Source of the DNA: Ooceraea biroi
Lineage: Eukaryota > Arthropoda > Insecta > Hymenoptera > Formicidae
Assembly: GCF_003672135.1 (NCBI RefSeq)
Contig: NC_039513.1
Span: 15,093,591-15,157,590 of the forward strand
Length of the DNA: 64,000 nt
Direction: 5' to 3'
Shown here: piece by piece, positions 62,501 to 64,000 of the stretch
How positions within the stretch are numbered: position 1 is the stretch's first letter
How the letters are laid out: each line of letters starts with the position of its first letter
Made by a program: the position numbers and the translations under genes
The notes under the pieces: model-generated
Databases searched by the model: none
Told to the model about the DNA's origin: nothing
Seen by the model: the letters and a program-made list of their open reading frames with translations, nothing else

Positions 62501-64000
62501 GATTTGTCTCTCTTCCTTTAAAATTATAAAATTATTTTACATACCTGTTTAGCGATTGATTTATTATCAGCTCGGCTGTACACTTTCCTAATTTTAGCTA
62601 AAGTTAGTTGTGACATAGCTTTCGCGTTTAGCCCAAAAACAACCTTCTCCTCGGCCACGAGAGGTGCCAGAGACTCGGGACCTGCAATAATGAAGACATT
62701 AATTATTTATAAAACTATTTTTATAAAATATCTTTTTCTGTTTTATACAAGTATCTCTATTTTTGGATATTCAGTTAGTACCACTCAATTGCGGAGCTTG
62801 CAGGCTTCCCATGTAGTGCGGCCCTAATCTGAACAAGGTGGCGATGTTCTGAGAGTTAAACACTTCTTCCACCAAATGGCACGGGCCTTGCTTCCACGTC
62901 AGTCTGGAGTACCTGCGCCAACAGGGCGGCGTACCGATGTACCCGTAAACCGGAGAGGCCACAGTCAAGTTGGCCGCCCCACCTCCAGGAACTTGCGTGA
63001 TATAATGAAGCTGAAAGTAGATTATATTGCATGTAAAGTCTGGAAAGCTGTGGCTCTTCACCTTCAACAATTAATCTTACCTTCTGGCTGTGAATATGTT
63101 GGCCGTCCAAGTACAACGAGAAGCTAGAGTTCTTAAGGACCGCACGGTTCAGCACGATAGCTATGTGATGCCACTGTCCTTCGTGAAGCAAGTCAGGACA
63201 CCAAACTCTGGCACCACATTCACCCGTTCCTTCGGGCTCCCATTCACCTGCGTCTATGTAAATGCACATTAATTTATTTGACATCATTTAATTTTAATAG
63301 GCATGCACTGCTCTTGCAGGAATGTCACTCACTTTGCGTGTGAATGGGGATGGGCGTCTCCTGCGTGGAAACGATAATGGCCTTATCCCTAGCGCTGAGA
63401 ACAGCAGTCAGGCAAATTAAATCTCTCGCGGATTGCGGGGTGCGCACTAGAGTGAGTAATCTCACGCAATGAGGATCGGTTCTAGGATCACTGAACTTGT
63501 CAACACATATCCATGTGCTGTATGTTAAGCCGGTCTGTGGTGGGAACAATCTGTCGCCTATAAAATAATTCTTCATGTATAACAATCATTTAAATATAAT
63601 AATTTATATTTCCATAGAAAAGCAGAATTTATTGTAACAATTCTTTGTGATTTAAGAGAAGCAAACCGAGTGCAATCATAATTGATAATGCACAATTTAC
63701 CTGACCCGATTCCTCCTAATACACTATTATCTGCAGAGACAACTGTCGGGGGTGTGGTACTTTGCGGAGCGACGCTCGGCAGGTACAAGCAAGCAAATCC
63801 CTCGGCGCTCATGTCCAGCTCCACGAAAGGTGGCAGGGTGCACGAACCGTGAGCTCTGAAATCCTTCGGCGTGGTCATCGACACCAGCGTCTTGATCCGC
63901 GTTAAAGGGACCGGTCCGCCTCTATTCTTATTCAGCTCGATATCATCCAGCGAGATGCAGCACAGCGGATCGCCCAAACGTAGAAACTCTCTGGAGATCA
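53180..64000 (-). CDS. bchs: Blue cheese / WDFY3 (Alfy), C-terminal ~2,489 residues; 5' part outside window
   Basis: Thirty-four exons join with perfect phase: 64000-63701, 63557-63333, 63247-63081, 63010-62782, 62681-62545, 62468-62285, 62200-61929, 61798-61569, 61449-61282, 61196-60988, 60919-60744, 60566-60418, 60322-60124, 60016-59659, 59602-59365, 59229-58809, 58739-58530, 58398-58210, 58107-57814, 57694-57459, 57381-57126, 57040-56829, 56747-56615, 56541-56388, 56293-56059, 55958-55735, 55636-55383, 55245-55018, 54912-54721, 54636-54465, 54382-54136, 53973-53719, 53595-53398, 53297-53180. Order: ConA-like/armadillo region, PH-BEACH, BEACH, WD40, LIR-like site, FYVE. This is the full C-terminal architecture of the ~3,500-residue scaffold that links ubiquitinated aggregates to autophagosomes and, in flies, supports neuronal lysosomal transport. 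The segment LWGPPTSTKLDKWMLDMTEG is a WDFY3 hallmark. The first exon shown runs off the window edge. Confidence 0.95.
53719..53973 (-). CDS. bchs: bchs exon with LIR-like motif
   Basis: The exon encodes a Ser/acidic lead-in (SDTSLTDSFVMVNEAD) with F-V-M-V preceded by Asp and Ser, which fits the aromatic-x-x-hydrophobic core of an LC3/GABARAP-interacting region. Human Alfy has its LIR between the WD repeats and the FYVE domain, the same position as here. Conservation of position is seen; binding to Atg8 is inferred. Confidence 0.6.
54465..55636 (-). CDS. bchs: bchs WD40 propeller exons
   Basis: Exons 55636-55383, 55245-55018, 54912-54721 and 54636-54465 carry WD repeats. Visible pieces are YVAWGFADHSLRIGNYDSDK, YGHTDAVTCLSSSPAYNVIV followed by SGSRDGTAIIWDL, then LRGHAGPVAAVA and ATWLHVWSINGEELAS, and MTGSTDGVARVMWSMDY. 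In Alfy this propeller contributes to binding of the ATG5 complex. A charged linker (EEEKPEEVVTTKQK) ends the block. Confidence 0.88.
56059..57040 (-). CDS. bchs: bchs BEACH domain exons
   Basis: Exons 57040-56829, 56747-56615, 56541-56388 and 56293-56059 encode the BEACH fold. Landmarks are EISNFQYLMHLNTLAGRSYN, then LMQYPIFPWILADYDSEELD, PPYHYGTHYSSAMIV, YLVRMEPFTQHFLRLQ, ELIPEFFYLPEFLVN and WIDLIFGCKQNGPAAVEA. All canonical blocks are present and uninterrupted, which fits a functional gene. Confidence 0.93.
57126..58398 (-). CDS. bchs: bchs pre-BEACH segment and PH-BEACH domain
   Basis: The exon at 58398-58210 carries the WDFY3 hallmark (EWLQTETELTRERGLWGPP). Exons 58107-57814, 57694-57459 and 57381-57126 then form the PH-like fold: ARIQGLDTTEGLLLFGKEHF, then RRYLLQPMALEVFSGDGRNY and LLAFPRKVRNKVYQRF. 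An acidic, low-complexity insert (EPDEAPEDNEQEEENNQ) lies before the first PH strands. PH-BEACH packs against BEACH to form one functional unit. Confidence 0.88.
62782..63557 (-). CDS. bchs: bchs ConA/LamG-like domain exons
   Basis: Three exons (63557-63333, 63247-63081, 63010-62782) encode a concanavalin A-like lectin fold found in WDFY3-type BEACH proteins. Visible blocks are LTYSTWICVDKFSDP, then GARVWCPDLLHEGQWHHIAI, SSFSLYLDGQHIHSQK and PVYGYIGTPPCWRR. The WHHIAI and SLYLDG strands are the usual landmarks. The domain lies upstream of the helical-repeat region. Confidence 0.85.

Overview
This window is nuclear DNA from an insect. Spliced genes with short AT-rich introns, animal-specific families (a BTB-psq transcription factor, rootletin, an MBF2-family secreted protein, blue cheese/WDFY3) and DNA-transposon debris all point that way. 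A CpG-rich holometabolous insect, perhaps a hymenopteran, fits best, but the order is a guess. Every gene I can support is on the minus strand. I read the exon boundaries by eye from splice signals and checked them by phase: in the spliced genes the exon lengths and phases close exactly.

Layout. 1-10.0 kb has no recognisable gene; it holds a foldback element (4418-4592) and a Tc1/mariner-type MITE (5216-5715). 10.0-17.5 kb is a BTB transcription factor gene with alternative 3' ends. One end encodes a psq-type helix-turn-helix. The other encodes a long Pro/Ser-rich linker followed by a Cys/His zinc ribbon that looks like the C-terminal finger of piggyBac-type transposases. A truncated PIF/Harbinger element with clear TIRs and a TAA target duplication lies upstream (18782-19454). 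21.5-36.5 kb is rootletin (Root): 27 inferred exons, about 1,961 residues of coiled coil, a 9-nt first coding exon after a 6.1-kb intron, and one GC-AG intron. A ~171-bp tandem duplication lies just upstream of Root exon 1. 38.6-39.2 kb is a two-exon gene for a small secreted MBF2-family protein.

46.2-47.9 kb is a GC-rich single-exon gene for a membrane-anchored ATP-grasp-like protein of 578 residues, in which the residues expected to bind metal and ATP appear to be replaced. 53.2 kb to the right edge is the 3' part of blue cheese (bchs/WDFY3, Alfy): 34 exons and about 2,489 C-terminal residues, covering the ConA-like, PH-BEACH, BEACH, WD40, LIR-like and FYVE regions. Its 5' part lies beyond the window.

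The genes do not form a pathway: they cover transcription control, ciliary rootlet structure, a secreted protein, a probable pseudoenzyme and selective autophagy. The two strongest leads are the BTB/piggyBac-finger isoform and the apparently inactivated ATP-grasp protein.
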